From Turbatrix aceti (taxonomy: Eukaryota; Nematoda; Chromadorea; Rhabditida; Panagrolaimidae), in NCBI GenBank assembly GCA_963969345.1, contig OZ017766.1, forward strand, positions 4,464,001-4,528,000: a stretch of DNA of 64,000 nt. The letters are read 5' to 3'. This document shows, one piece after another, positions 33,095 through 45,527 of the stretch; within the stretch, counting starts at the first letter, position 1; the number at the start of each line of letters is the position of its first letter. The position numbers and the translations under genes were made by a program. The notes under the pieces were generated by a model that saw nothing but the letters and a program-made list of their open reading frames with translations, did not search any database and had not been told where the DNA came from.

Positions 33095-34851
33095 TTAGCA
33101 CGATTCGACGCTCAGAAGGCGCACCAGCTTGCACGGCTCCCGGACCTGGCACGCGACGAGGGGTAAGGCGGTGGCGGCGGCGATGGCAACCTCGGGACCG
33201 GTCGCCGCTGCGATCGAGAGCGACGACTGCTCCGTCTGACGACGAATGACGCACTCAGGCTCGGATTCGGGAGCGCGCAGCGTGACCCGCATGCTGCTGC
33301 CCCGGCTTTCTTTTGGCACGACGGACTGCAGCTTGACCGATTGGTAACGGTTGCGCAGAAGCTTCTGCGCGACGCGCTCGCCGAAGACAGTGCGACAGAA
33401 GGCGATACGGTAGCGCTCCGAGAGGATGTTGTACATGATCGGGTTGCACGCCGAGTTGCTGTAGTAGCAGTAGCCTAAAAAATAATCGTTTACCCATAAA
33501 AAAAAGATTAAACAAACCCGAAATGTAAAAAGTAAGCGTCGAGATGAAAAACATGATCTCGTCGTCGCCGGTGAAGCTGTCAGGTGACCGCTCGGTGAGG
33601 TAAATGGTCATGAGTCGTTGCAGGTGGAATGGGAACCAGCAGATGAAGAACATGATCACAACGGCCACTGAAATACGTTTAATGTGTTTTTGGAAGATTC
33701 AAACAAGTTTTTGAGAACTCACCGAGGATTTTGAGAACACTCTTGCGACTCCTGGCCTGCGTGCCGCTGGAAGACGAGCCCAGCACCTTGTCCGAAGACT
33801 TGAGCTTGACGACAATGTGCGCGTAGACCAGGGAGATGAGCAGCGCCGGTAGCAGGAAAAAGACGATGAACGCGGAGTAAATGACTTTCTTCTGCGCCGA
33901 CATGTCATTGTTGTCCATGGCGCAGAACTCCGTGTAGATGACGGTCACGTTGTCCTCGGTGATGCCTTGCTTCAGGAATTCATCGGTATAAGGCACGGGC
34001 AACGGCAGTCTGTTGATGACGACGATGACGAATACGGGAGAAGCCGCGATGAACGCGAACACCCAGATCCCGATGATGACCCGGATCGCGCGCTTTATCG
34101 TCGAAAATTTTTGCGCGTTCAGTGGAAAGCTGAAATTTGAATGAACATGTTTCCGTGAATTTTGTTTTTTGATTTTCAATTGATTTCTGATTGCTCTTCC
34201 ATTTTTTCGACGATGGGGAACTCCCAGAATCGCGTCTCGCCGGCGGATAACAAGAGAAACGCGCAAGTGTCGCCCTCAAAAACGATGACCCCCTGCGAGC
34301 TGTACAGATTCCAGCACCAGCACGCCATGATTCACGGCGTTCGTTTCACGCACAAGCACAACGATCTATGACTCACCAGATGGCGATCCAGCGTTCGATT
34401 GAGAATGCGGATATGGTGAGAACGGAAGCGTAGCTGGTAAATTCGATGAGAAAGGCACGGAGCTTGCAGGTGATCTCGGAGAAGCGGTAGGGGTAGAGGG
34501 GCACAAACACGCCGTATAACTCCATTGGTAGGCCTAAAGCCTTCAAAAATCACTGGAAAGTTGAAAACGGAACTCACCGAGAAGCAGCATGACGATATCG
34601 CTGATCGCGAGGCTCAGCAGGTAGCAGTTGGTCGCGTTGTGCATCGAGCTGTTGCGCACGATGACCATGCACGTGCAGAGGTTGCCGAAGACTCCGAAGA
34701 GCAGGATGAAGCCGTAGACGATGACGGTGGGCATCACGAAGTACGCGCCGACGCAGCGTTCGCCGAGCGCACCAAAGACGTATTCGGTGAGGTTGGCCAT
34801 CGGGTACGGAATGGATCCGCAGTCGTCGGGAACAAAGGATTCCTGGGGCAT
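33095..34851 (-). CDS. nmur: Neuromedin-U/capa-type neuropeptide receptor
   Basis: Five exons: 34851-34578, 34533-34377, 34129-33723, 33667-33518 and 33474-33095, about 455 residues. It is a class A peptide GPCR of the NMU/capa group. Visible features: an N-glycosylation site near the N-terminus (NLTEY), segment 1 with LLFGVFGNLCTCMVI, segment 2 with LSLAISDIVMLLLGLPMEL, SIERWIAIW in place of the usual E/DRY box, segment 6 VVIMFFICWFPFHLQRLM, and segment 7 ending SNSACNPIMYNILSERYR. CWxPFHxQRL and NPxMYN are typical of NMU receptors. Expected ligands are PRX-amide peptides at the neuronal plasma membrane. The cytoplasmic tail is long (about 110 residues) and rich in serine. The paralogue number cannot be assigned. 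Confidence 0.9.
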
Positions 34852-37800
34852 GTCGGTTTTGGACGAGACAAAGTAGTCAGGATGGCATGGGTGCTCGAAG
34901 GGACGGCTTTTATACCATCCGCGATCTGAAAACTCGAAGGACGTCCTCGATAAGCCGGTTATCGGTGGCCAGGGGCGCGCCTGGGTTCACGGGCAGACAA
35001 TGGGGCCGTAGTCGTCGTCTGTCGCCTGCAACCGTCGTCCTCGCTGCCACCGACGGCAGTGCGTTGCCCGACAATGGCATGCGTCGGCGAGGAAACGCAT
35101 TAGGGCGCGCCAAAGAGGCAACCAAAAAGCAAGCATCTCTTCGCCGATGAGATGACAGCCCTGTTTCACATAAAATCATCGTCACCCATCTGGCCGAGTC
35201 GCGGGGCAAATCGCGTGTCCTTTTATGGCCTCCGTGTCCTTGTCAGCTCGGTCACATTACCATGGTTATTTTCGGCGATTTAAAAGCTACCAAGGCCACG
35301 TGCCCCTCCTGTGCCCTCCCGAGAATCATTTTGTAAAACGCAAGGTCTACAAAATCTGAAAATCAGCAGGAAACCTGGGATACAAGATTTCTAATTTTAG
35401 CAGCAGCCAACAAAAAAATAGCAAACCGCAGGCAGAAAATGATTTTGATTTATTACCAGTACCTGGCCGACAACCAACGGGGGACAGTTCACGGGTAGCG
35501 ACGAACGCGGCCAGAGCTGCGGCCGCGGTAACTCATGTCTTGCAGGAGTGAGAAAGCGCCTAGTCATGCTTTTTTACTGACAGCAGAAAAAAAACAACAA
35601 ACCGCACTCGAGACGACTACCTTGAAGCCGGGCACGGATATTTCAATTACCGTCGTAGAAAAAAAACAGGAATGCTCTCACGAAAGTCAAAGAACTAATG
35701 CTGGCGCCAAAAACAGGTAAAAAACCTGAGGAAAAGGCAAAGAACCCCCCGACCACACACGTCGGTCCGGATCAAGGGTTTTGGTGAATAAAAATGTGCT
35801 CAAGTGTGTCAAAGCTGGATAAAATCCATTTTCCCAGTCGAGAAGGCAAGGCTGATTTTGTCGCGCGGTATCCACGCAAAGCGCCGAGCGCGGCTGTCAT
35901 TGGCACGCAACAACAGGAAGCGGCGTGCAAAGAAGGGCCAATCAGACCGGCAGACAAATGGGCAAGTGACATCAGCACTGATGGCATCTTCTCACCTCCT
36001 CCCCTCGGCACACATCAAAGAAAATCCATCCCATCCACCAACCCACCCCAACCTAACCTCTAATAACAGAACAACAACAAAAAAATGTTTACTCGTCGGA
36101 ACGCTTTCTGATGCGACGTAGTAGGACACGAACAATACTCCCCGGGCTCGGGGCGCACCCTCTCGCGCGCATGGCTAACGACGACGACGACGACGTCCTG
36201 GCCCTAGTCCCCGTGCCCTTTCAGCCTCCTCCCGCCACTGATTTGCATTCCAGAGCCCTCGCTGCCTTGGAATGACCACAAGAGGGCGGCGTGCCTCGAA
36301 ATCCATACCCAGGATAGTCCGCATAACCTGGGGTGCTACGTAACCCCAAAAATTAGTTATGAAAAGCAATCAGAATAAAATAAGCCTGTCTACGCTACCC
36401 TGATTAAAAATAATACAACCGTACTAATATGTGAGTTTCGCTGCAAACAGCAATTGTGCCGTCCGGTTTTACACACGTTCGTCCAAAAAAAAGGCTGAAT
36501 CAGAGTGCACGTGAACCAAGCACCTGGAGAAGCTACTTGGAAGGAAAACAAACGTGAAAAGAGCAAAATTAACATAAAACACTGAAAAACAAACGCAAAA
36601 AGAGCAAAGTTGGCATAAAATGCATAAGAGATAAGCGAAAAGTTCATAGGAACTGTGATTCACCAAAAACAATGAAAAAGTGCTAACACACTTGCGAAGG
36701 AGGAAAAAAAGCAGAGTTCGACTCCTCCAAGCACAAATTAATAATTAATCGTGTCTATGGGCACTTGAAGAGGCGCTGAATCTATCAGATATGCGCAGAC
36801 GGCTGAGTGCCGGTCAGGACGGTGCCCGTTCACACTCAGGTCACGTTGTGGTAAACAAATCGTAGACAAAATAACACTCCTGCCCTGACATTAGGGGCTC
36901 GTGCCCAAGCAAGGGCGCCGTATCGTATCCCCCCCTAGGCACTCATTAAAAACATGCGTAGGCCCAGATGAGAATGAAACCCGAGCCGCGTGCCAAGAAA
37001 GATCAAAGGACATTACCGCAACTTTTATAAATAAATACATGAACTGCGTGCAGGTAGCACACTCAGGTGAGATGAAGTGACCCTGGAAAACCCCCGCAAC
37101 AACATGTTCCTGGTAGTGCCCAGGGGCAGATGGATGACAGCGCAAGCAAGCGACCACACTGGCGTCATCCGGAATGAAGAGCCAGCTGATTAGAGAAGGT
37201 TAAGGCCCCGCGGAAGGTGGTAGCTCTACGTGTGGAATCGCGAGCGTTCTCTGCCGCGGGTCGAGAAAAGGTCGACTGGGGGCTGGAAGGTCGGGGTCAA
37301 AACGGCACGGTTTGCAAACGACAAGCCTGACTTGACATAAGAAAAACGTATTATATTTTTTTTGCGAAAAAAAAACTTCCAAATTCTTTTGACATTTTTT
37401 TTTCAATTTAAAATGCCACTCGCAAGAGCCAAGAAAAACAACACGTTTTTCCGGCTTTGTGCAGACAAAAACCTATTTGACCAGAACAAAGCGTTACAAG
37501 CAGAAATAAACAAGTTTGCTTATTAAAGAATGATAAGCAAAAAAAAAAGATGCCAAAAGATGAAGAAAAATGGAACGGTCCAAACTATAAAAAGGCCCCC
37601 CCCCACGAGAGGCACGTTGGCACTCTTTTAGAAACTTGACCCGAAATGAACAGTGTGCAACGTTTCCAAAAAGAGCATCGGGCTTCGGCAAAAGGGATGA
37701 CGCGGATGAAAACGGATGTTATCGCCCGGGGGCAAAGAACGATCGACCTGAAGAAAAAAAACTGGATGGCACAAATTATCTATTCTTCCATCAAAGTCAG

Positions 37801-38911
37801 CCGTGCAGCAGGGTTTACAGTTTGTGCACAGAGAACAAACTAATTTCGGCAAAACTTGGATCTTTTCCAAATTCATTCCGTCTTCGGAGCTGCAGAGCAG
37901 TGAAATTCGAGTACTTTACCGATGGGAGGTAAAATGTATGTATGTAACCCCCCGCATAAAGTATGCAGATGACGGCACCAAGCACGTTGCGTTGCGCCAC
38001 CGGACTCCGCGGCTACACTCAACTACGGAACTTCCGGACCGCCTGTGAGTCTTCGGATGAGTTTACGCGTGCCGGATAATTACTCTGTTGACGCGGATCC
38101 TTGTATAACTGAGGTTCTAATTGTCATCGAACCAGAGCTCTGTGCTTCCCTGTAGCAAAAAACCAAAGGCGGTAACGATATCCGTGAACCTTGAACGAGT
38201 AAAGTCGTCTTATGCAAACAAAAGCAAACAGATGAAGCTTGATGTTTTCTCGTGGAAAAAACACGTAGCCGGTTTCCAGAGGTCGTAATTATGTATAACT
38301 ATAGTTTGATGCACCACATCGGCATCAGTGAGTGTAACTTTTTTATGCTTTTGTTTTTTTTTCTTCCGGGCAAATAAATCACAGGCTCTATTTCAGTCAC
38401 AAATTGTCTGCGCAGCAGCTGTTTTTTAAACTCTCTGTGCAACAAATTGGCTTTTATCGAGACTGACAATCAAAAATTACTTTTTTTGCAGCTGGCCAGA
38501 AACAGAAGGCAGCAGTCTTTGCAGGGCCTGATCAAATCTGCCTCAGCCCCCCCCCTTCCTGTTTCCGCCCTAAATACAACCTTGCCTCGTATGCAACCTG
38601 TCGCTAAGCCGCTCTGCAAGGCTTCATCCATCGGATATCCCGAGGCCGCATTCCGGACACTCTGAAAAGTCATTCCGGCAGGCAGGCACAGACAGGGTCA
38701 CCATGGCAACAGGCAGCGTCTGCATAAGACTGCGATTAACGCCGCAAGAGCCGGCCTTACCCAGGTGTGTCGTTTTCTTCGCGTCAAAGCTCCCATGTTG
38801 TTTTCGAGCCAACACTGCCACCGCCGCCTCAACTGTCTTTGCTAGTCCGACAATCGCAGTCATCCCTGCAGTCCCGTGCCCTGGCTTATATGGCCGACGC
38901 TACACAACGAC
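34852..38911. other. Long intergenic region, about 4 kb
   Basis: This lies between two divergent genes, the peptide receptor (minus) and the EFCAB7-like gene (plus). I checked both strands for exons and found only short frames without domains or matching splice phases. Some tracts are purine-rich (36530-36720), which makes short open frames appear on the minus strand. The stretch 36695-36725 has a T-loop-like TTCGA but no tRNA cloverleaf. Regulatory DNA for a neuronal receptor would fit, but nothing specific is visible. Confidence 0.45.
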
Positions 38912-41900
38912 ATGTCATCCGAAAACAACGGTAATCCGCTGCCACCTGCGAGTCACCACTCATCGACGTCGCCCACGAGTAGCGCGTCGATTGACGTCCC
39001 TGCGAGTCCATCGAAGCGAATGTCCGTCGACGACCGACGCCGGAGAGAGACCTTTCGTCGAGCGTATTTCACCGAAATCGGTGCAACCACGCGGCCGATC
39101 GACATCTTCGAGTTTCACGACCTCGCTGTGTGCTCCGGTGCCGATATCGACTCTGAAAGCATCCGGGATGCGTGGCCCGCGGATAAAGGTAGGCATATGA
39201 TCTTTTTATGGCTCCAAGGGACGAGCGCGGTCACTTTATCGCCGTTTTCCGGTCGTTAGCTCAGAACAGCCTCCAGCAAATTGTTTTTCGTTTGTTTTTC
39301 AATTGTGACCTTGGCCATGGGTAAACGCCTTCCGCTAAAAGCCGGCGCTTACTCTTAACGCTAAATACCGATTTAGAGGGAGACTACAGCTTGCCGGATA
39401 TTTCTGAGTTTAAGAAACAAAATTATATCTTTAAACGGAATTTAAGTAAACTCACTTTGTCCCTTTGCATGCGCATTGCACTCTACGGAACACCCTAACA
39501 AAGAGTGCCCTAACAAAGAAAGGCCAGAAAGCATTGTTCAAGCACTTTTTTCAGGCGAAATCAGCATCGACGAGGCCTACCGTCTCTTCACCAAGCTGCC
39601 AAACATGGAGCTCAAGATCAAGCATACCCTAGAAACAGTCGGCGCCGAACAACTCCCCTTCGACCTCCTCCTGAAGCGCCTCCAGGTCAGTGTCCTCCCC
39701 TCAAGTTGTGGCCAAAAACCGCTTTTTTTTGCAGGAAATAGAGTTCAAAAACGAAAAAAAGAAAGAGGAATACGTCAATTTACTCATGAACTGGCAGTCG
39801 GAAGGCGTCAGTGGCTGCGAGGTATCTAAATATTTATTTGTTTCTTTCTTAGAACCCCAGCGCCTAAAAAACACACACATACACACATTTTAGGCGCTAA
39901 ATCGCTTCGCCAAGACCAAGGCCAACCTACACAACATCAACCGAAATCTCTGCCTTCAAGCGCAAAAGGGGGGCCAGGCCGCCAACGGCAAACCCGCGAT
40001 TCCCGTGGTTACAACTTATCAAGGTTCGCCCTAAAATGTACAAAGTTACTTTTTTTTTCTTTTTTTTCAAAAATTTTTGTCCCCCTAAAATCATTTCGGC
40101 ACGTGGCGCGCAAGTGCCTCAGGGGCCCGCTGGTTGAACGGAACACGCGCGCGTAGCGTAGATAAACACAGAAATCAAAAGCAAATAACTGAATGACACG
40201 CCGCGACGCCGTGGGTGGCGGGCCCGATGAACAACTCAGATGACTGGCATCCCAGGGCTCCTCCGCAGCGACGGTAAATTACAGAAATAAAAAAGTCGTA
40301 AAACCAAGCAATCTGGCCAGGATCTGGCTTTGGGGTGCGCTGCATTCCGGTTGGGTTGTAGAAAAATCCAAGCCCCGGTTTCCGGAGCTATTTCAGACGC
40401 GCATACGGGGTGCAAAAGGCCAAAGCACAATTTTCGGTGGGTTCAGCACGTGGGCGCCAGACGCATGGCAGACGAAAATTTGAAAAAAAAACGCAAACCA
40501 AGCGAAAAATGCTGTAATACAATTTTCGGAGAAGAGATGCGTTCGTTCGACGGTTCGCGCATTGCGCCTCGTCAACTTGCCTCCTCCTCCTCCTGCGGGT
40601 GGCAAAAAAAGGACTAGAAAAAGGCAGAAGAGGCAGGAAATGGCCGCTGCGCCAGGCGAAAAACTCTCGGACGCCTGCTTACTAATGTTCGTCTTTTTTT
40701 TCTTTTTTTACGGCAAAAAAACGAGCAAACGAGGAAAAAATCTAGCAGGCTCTGTAATTATGCTTTCTCCACCAGAGTGTCATTCGTCACTTTTCTATTA
40801 TGTACAAAACAGAATTCTATCTTAGTTAGTCGGGGGAGTGAATTTTGGATTCTGGATTTTTAGAATTCCCGGTGCTTGATGGCGACTTCTCCGACAACGA
40901 CTGTCCCTCTGTCTTCGTCGAGGACCTGCAACATTCAGAAGCAAGGTCTCCCATCAGCAAGGTTTCCCATGATACACTCTCTCTCGCCCAGCGGCAGTTT
41001 TCCGTCGAATCCGACAGACAGTCAGACGTTATCGACCCTTTTATCGCCATTGTAAGTCAAATTTGTTCGAAACACACTTTTTTTTATGGACTGAAGCCAA
41101 ATCGATTATCCGGCCACCCTCAACCCATCTTCAAAGCCAAAACCTTTCAGACGAGCCGAAAATCCCTTCTCATTCAGCGCTACGACGGCACTAACATCGC
41201 CATTGGGCACATTTTCGCCATTCATCACGTACAAACCATTAAGATCGAAATGACCGTAAACACCGATGGTAAGCGTTTTTTGCACAGTCGCCGGGTTAAA
41301 AAAAAGCTCATTTCAGTCGACAGTGACCTGAACAGATTTGAAAACGCCATTTACGGAGTACTGCAGAAGGAAGACACGCGGCTCATCGCGCTCACGATGA
41401 AGAAAGACGGCCACAAACTTGCGACGGAGGAACTCACGCTTCAGCCTGGGACGTACGTCTACTCGCTCAAGTTCTGCAGACACATCCCGCTGGCTCCCGC
41501 GAGTCCGAGGAGCGCGATCGCGGATCCAAAAACCCGGAAGCTGACCACCAAGTTTCGCATGGCGATGATGAACGCGTTCGACATGTTCGATCTCGATGGC
41601 GACAAGTTGCTGACGTTCAACGAGTTCGAGCTCTACAACGTCCTCTCTGGGGGCGGGGCGTTGGTGGAGGACGACTGGCGGGGATTGTTGGAAAACTTTG
41701 GCAGCCGCGACGGAGGACTGACCATCCGGGGCTTCGTCGACGTCATTCAGACCGAAGCGGAGACTTACGAGAACGCGGAATTCAGAGACATGTGGATTTC
41801 GCTGCAGGAACTGGGGTTCAACGAGGACTTCCAGATCGACACGTGCTGTCCTGTGTGCGTGACTTACAAAGCCACGGATCAGCCAATTGAGATTCTGCGC

Positions 41901-42296
41901 TACGACGTGGATTACTGGACGCCGCACTCCGAAGGCGTGATTATCGAGCATTTCTGGGACACTGCGCATCCCATTCCTTTTCTTCGGGATTACCCACTGC
42001 GTCTCTGGACCAACGAGTACTTCGGCGTGCTCATCTCGGGCGTCGGAAATAAGCCCATGCTTCAGCCCATCTGCTACAACCTCAGCCTGCAGGGCTCGAC
42101 CAACGTCAACCTCAACGTCGGCCCGGACATGAGCGTGGATCGGGTCATCGAAAGCGCCAACTACGACATCCTCGCCGTCGGCTGGGTCGTTGATTCGTCC
42201 AAGCCGTGGATCATCACGGTTAAAAAAAGTCGCAAAGACTCCCACTGCTCGGCTGCATCTCACTTCACCGTTTCGAGCACAAATAATAATGGGTAG
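38912..42296 (+). CDS. efcab7: EFCAB7-like EF-hand protein
   Basis: Seven exons: 38912-39188, 39555-39685, 39735-39821, 39894-40023, 40864-41051, 41151-41268 and 41317-42296, about 636 residues, close to the roughly 630 of vertebrate EFCAB7. One canonical EF-hand loop is clear at about residue 401, DLDGDKLLTFNE, with acidic residues at positions 1, 3 and 5 and glutamate at 12. A degenerate pair is likely at the N-terminus (FRRAYFTEIGATTRPIDIFE, GEISIDEAYRLF). After the EF hand, FRDMWISLQELGFNEDFQID is followed by a beta-rich C-terminal region, as in EFCAB7. In vertebrates EFCAB7 tethers the EvC complex at the ciliary base and promotes Hedgehog signalling. Nematodes lack standard Hedgehog signalling, so a ciliary role is inference. 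All junctions keep phase. The ORP gene follows 305 bases downstream. Confidence 0.78.
40024..40863. other. Long intron of the EFCAB7-like gene
   Basis: This is the longest intron of the gene (840 bases), starting GTTCGC and ending GATTTTTAG. Phase fits directly from exon 4 to exon 5. An unannotated small exon cannot be ruled out, but I found none that keeps phase with good splice sites. Confidence 0.6.
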
Positions 42297-42601
42297 AGCG
42301 TTGCATATCACTTTATTATGTTTTTTATCGAAGCAATAAACAAGCACACGTACATAATATATCCTGATGCAAAAAATAAAAACTAACGTAAAAAATGAAG
42401 AAAGAAGAAATGAATATGCACAGCAGCAGAAAAAGCCATAAAGCCGGAGTTTAGACCCTTGAATTAGCATGGCACGGTGCTAATTCATTTCGTTGCAAAA
42501 CCAAACATCTCGCTGACTGAAGATCTCGGGGCGCGCACAGAAGCGGAAAGGACCACGGAAAGGACTCGTCTGGATTTCACTGATTGCTTTTTTTCTGACA
42601 C
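42297..42601. other. Short spacer between two same-strand genes
   Basis: AATAAA lies at about 42335-42340 and a second A-rich AATAAA at about 42375, which fit the 3' end of the EFCAB7-like gene. The next start codon is 305 bases after the stop, so the two genes could be co-transcribed. No canonical spliced leader acceptor is obvious immediately before 42602. Confidence 0.5.
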
Positions 42602-45401
42602 ATGGCTTCTAAGCCACCGCCTGAGGCATCTAGCTCCCCCATTGATGACAATCAGGCCCGAACCAAGAAGAGCGGCGTCCGGAAGACTCAGGCGAACGAG
42701 ACCCGCAAGAAGGGGGCGCTCGCGATGATCAGCATGAGGCTCAAGAAGAAGAGCAACGGCAACACCCCCGGGAACGCGACCACCGCAGCCCTCTCGCAGT
42801 CGACGTCGGCCGCCGTCCCCAGCCGCAGGCCGCCGAGCTACGGCAACGCAGTCATCATGCGGGACATCCAGGATACGGACCCGCCCCAGGAGATGCCCGC
42901 TAAAATTACGGTTTGACTGAGGGCTTGCGAATGTGTTTAGATGGATAATTTTAGGGCAGTGTTATGCTGAAGCGATACAAAAAGCGCCGCATCAACAGAA
43001 ACAAGCGGTTTTTTGCGAAGATGAGTAAGGGCGTTCTAAAGTTGTACAAAGAGCAAAAAGACAACGGGCACAACGTCAAACAACTTTCCAGCGCTCTTCA
43101 ACCGGAGTTCAACATCGATCTTTCGCAGGTTGACTTTTTTTTGTGTAAAAAAAATATTGAAAAAACGAATTTCTAGGTTATGGTTTATTTTGACGATAAA
43201 GAACGCCGCCTCTTCCTCACGTTCAAACTCGAATCTTATCAATTGGTGCCTCTCGATCGCGACCTCTACATCATGTGGCGAGACGGCATTCGTCGGCATC
43301 GTCTCTACAGACAGGATCAACTTCGGAATAAAAAAATGGACAATGAATCGGAAGCGGAAACAGATATGTCTCATCGAATCACTATTCCCAAAGAAAGGGA
43401 ATTAGAAAACCAAAAAGAAGAATCGCCAAAGAATCCTCCAGCGCCTGCCGCAACCCCTGCAGCTGTAGGCGAGGAAAAACAATACGTGACAAGCCTTCAA
43501 GCGCTGAGCCACGCGATGGAGGAGTACCAGAGAATTCACCAATCAGGATTGGAAATGATGGCTGATATCCACAAAATGCACGACGATGCCAAGGCTATTT
43601 TAAAAGATCTTCGAGAATTGAAAAAGATGAATACCAAAGGAATGAGGAAATCACGCTCTACCGAAGACCTCCCGACGCAGAACGGCAGCCCTGCAGAAGG
43701 CGCAGAGGGGGCAGAGGGGGCAACGACGGAAGACGACGACGAAGACGATTCCGATGACGACAATGAAATGACCGCCAAAATGCCAGAAAAGTCACTACCA
43801 TCCCTTGAAGCAAGTAGAAATAATGCACAAACTAAACCGGATGCCGCGAAACCGACGGCATTGGGCGTGTGAGTTTTACTGTATTTTCTTGTTGCGAAAG
43901 TTGATAAAAATTTTTTTCAAATTATTAATTGCGCTTTATTTTAGAAAACGTGAAGAACCAAAAGGCGCCGTCAAAAAAGATGTCGTTGTTGCCGACGCTG
44001 TCACGCCTCAATATCTTGTCTCAAAGCTTCCCGAACAGAAACCTGCGCCTCCACCGTTACGTCCGACTCCGGCTCCTGTGGTTATACGTCCACCTCCACC
44101 GCCGCCTCCTCCTCTTCCTCCGCCCCCGCCACCTCCTCCAGTTGTTCTTCCGCCGCCCCGTCCTGCGCCACCCCCACCCCCACCCCCACCGCCCCCACCG
44201 CCTCCGCCACCCCCAAAAAGAGTGCATCGCGAAATTCTGCCGGTCCCTCAGATGCCAGGCGAAGCCATTGGCTACACGACGCTGGCAGCAGTGGCGATGC
44301 GGGGCGGCTCGCTGCCCATCAGCGCCTACGAACCACTGACCATGCTACAGGTCCTTGCAGAAGAGCTACGCTTCTACCCCGTGACCCTGGCAAAAGCGAT
44401 TTCCTGCACCGATGGCGTGGATCGCATGTGCTACGTGGCGGCCTTTGCCATGTCTTGTTACTCCGCGATGGTCGGGCGCAACAGAAAACCCTTTAACCCG
44501 CTCCTCGGCGAGACCTTCGACTTCGTCAGCGACGACGGCTGGCGCTACCACGCGGAACAGGTCTGCCATCATCCCTCGACGTCGGCAGTGCACGCGCAAG
44601 GCAGGGGCTTCGAGTGGTGGCAGACCGTGACTGCCGTGCCCAAAGCTTCCTGGCGGGGCACGATTGAGATCACTCCGGAGAATCCCGTTCGTCTGCGATT
44701 ACCGCGCAGCGACGGTGACGAGGAATACGTCTGGAACAAGGTCAAGACGATCATCTACAACGCAACTTCGGTGCCGGATTCGCGGTACGTTAAAAACGAG
44801 GGCACCATGAATATTCAGTGTTCGTCGGGTGTTTCTTGCAAACTCGTCTTCCGCAACGACAAAAACACCGTCAGTGGCGAAATCAAGGACAGTCGCAACC
44901 AGGTGGCTGTCAAGCTTGTTGGGAGGTGGGATCGCGGTCTCAACAGGTAGGCCTCATTGCCTGAAGCTTCCAGACTGCATTTGATGCGGTGAAACTTGCA
45001 GGTTAGTGAACAACGAGCAGCATTCCGTCTTCGAAGTTCCCCCCTTGAACCCGGCTACCAAAAACTATTTTGGGTTCAACGGAATGGCCATGTACCTGAA
45101 CGAGTACTTCCCGGAAGATCGTCCTTACCTGCCGATTACGGACTCTCGGCTGCGGCCTGATCAACACTACCTCGAAATCGGCGACTACGCGAATGCGAAC
45201 ATCGCAAAAACGGGCGTCGAGACCGAGCAGCGCCAGCGTGCCAAGACCGGACGCGCCGCGAAATCGCTCTGGTTCGAGGCGAAGCACGACAAGTTCACGG
45301 ATCGCATCAACCAGTACCCCAACAACAAGTACTGGTCGTGCAAGGAGGGCAAGTTTTCGGATGCTTACTCACAGTCTGCGGTTCGTATTTTTGATTACTG
45401 A
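42602..45401 (+). CDS. obr: Oxysterol-binding-protein-related protein (ORP) with PH domain and proline tract
   Basis: Five exons: 42602-42910, 42955-43128, 43177-43868, 43945-44946 and 45002-45401, about 858 residues. ORPs move sterols and phosphoinositides between membranes at contact sites. Exons 2-3 hold a PH domain (MLKRYKKRRINRNKRFFAKM, GVLKLYKEQKD, then WRDGIRRHRLYRQDQL), similar to ORP3/6/7. A helical linker follows (LQALSHAMEEYQRIHQSGLE), then an acidic run (EDDDEDDSDDD). Next is a polyproline block encoded at about 44085-44217, unusual for an ORP. The lipid-binding ORD follows with RKPFNPLLGETF and EQVCHHPSTSAVHA, the family signature EQVSHHPP with two changes. The end is RIFDY. I see no clear FFAT motif. 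It converges on the HD hydrolase with about 125 bases between stops. Confidence 0.94.
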
Positions 45402-45527
45402 TTGATTGGTTTTTTGCGTGAATGTGAATGACTCCAAACAGACCCGCGCGCTTCGATGATACACTTTTTTTATTTTTCATCGCTTTGCACTTATTTTCAA
45501 AAAAAAAATAGGTATTTGGTTTGTGGA

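Noticed and set aside
36690..36730. Possible tRNA with a TTCGA T-loop
   Set aside because: Only the T-arm can be drawn; there is no anticodon or acceptor stem.
41313..42470. Minus-strand open frame of 385 codons
   Set aside because: Shadow of the last EFCAB7-like exon.
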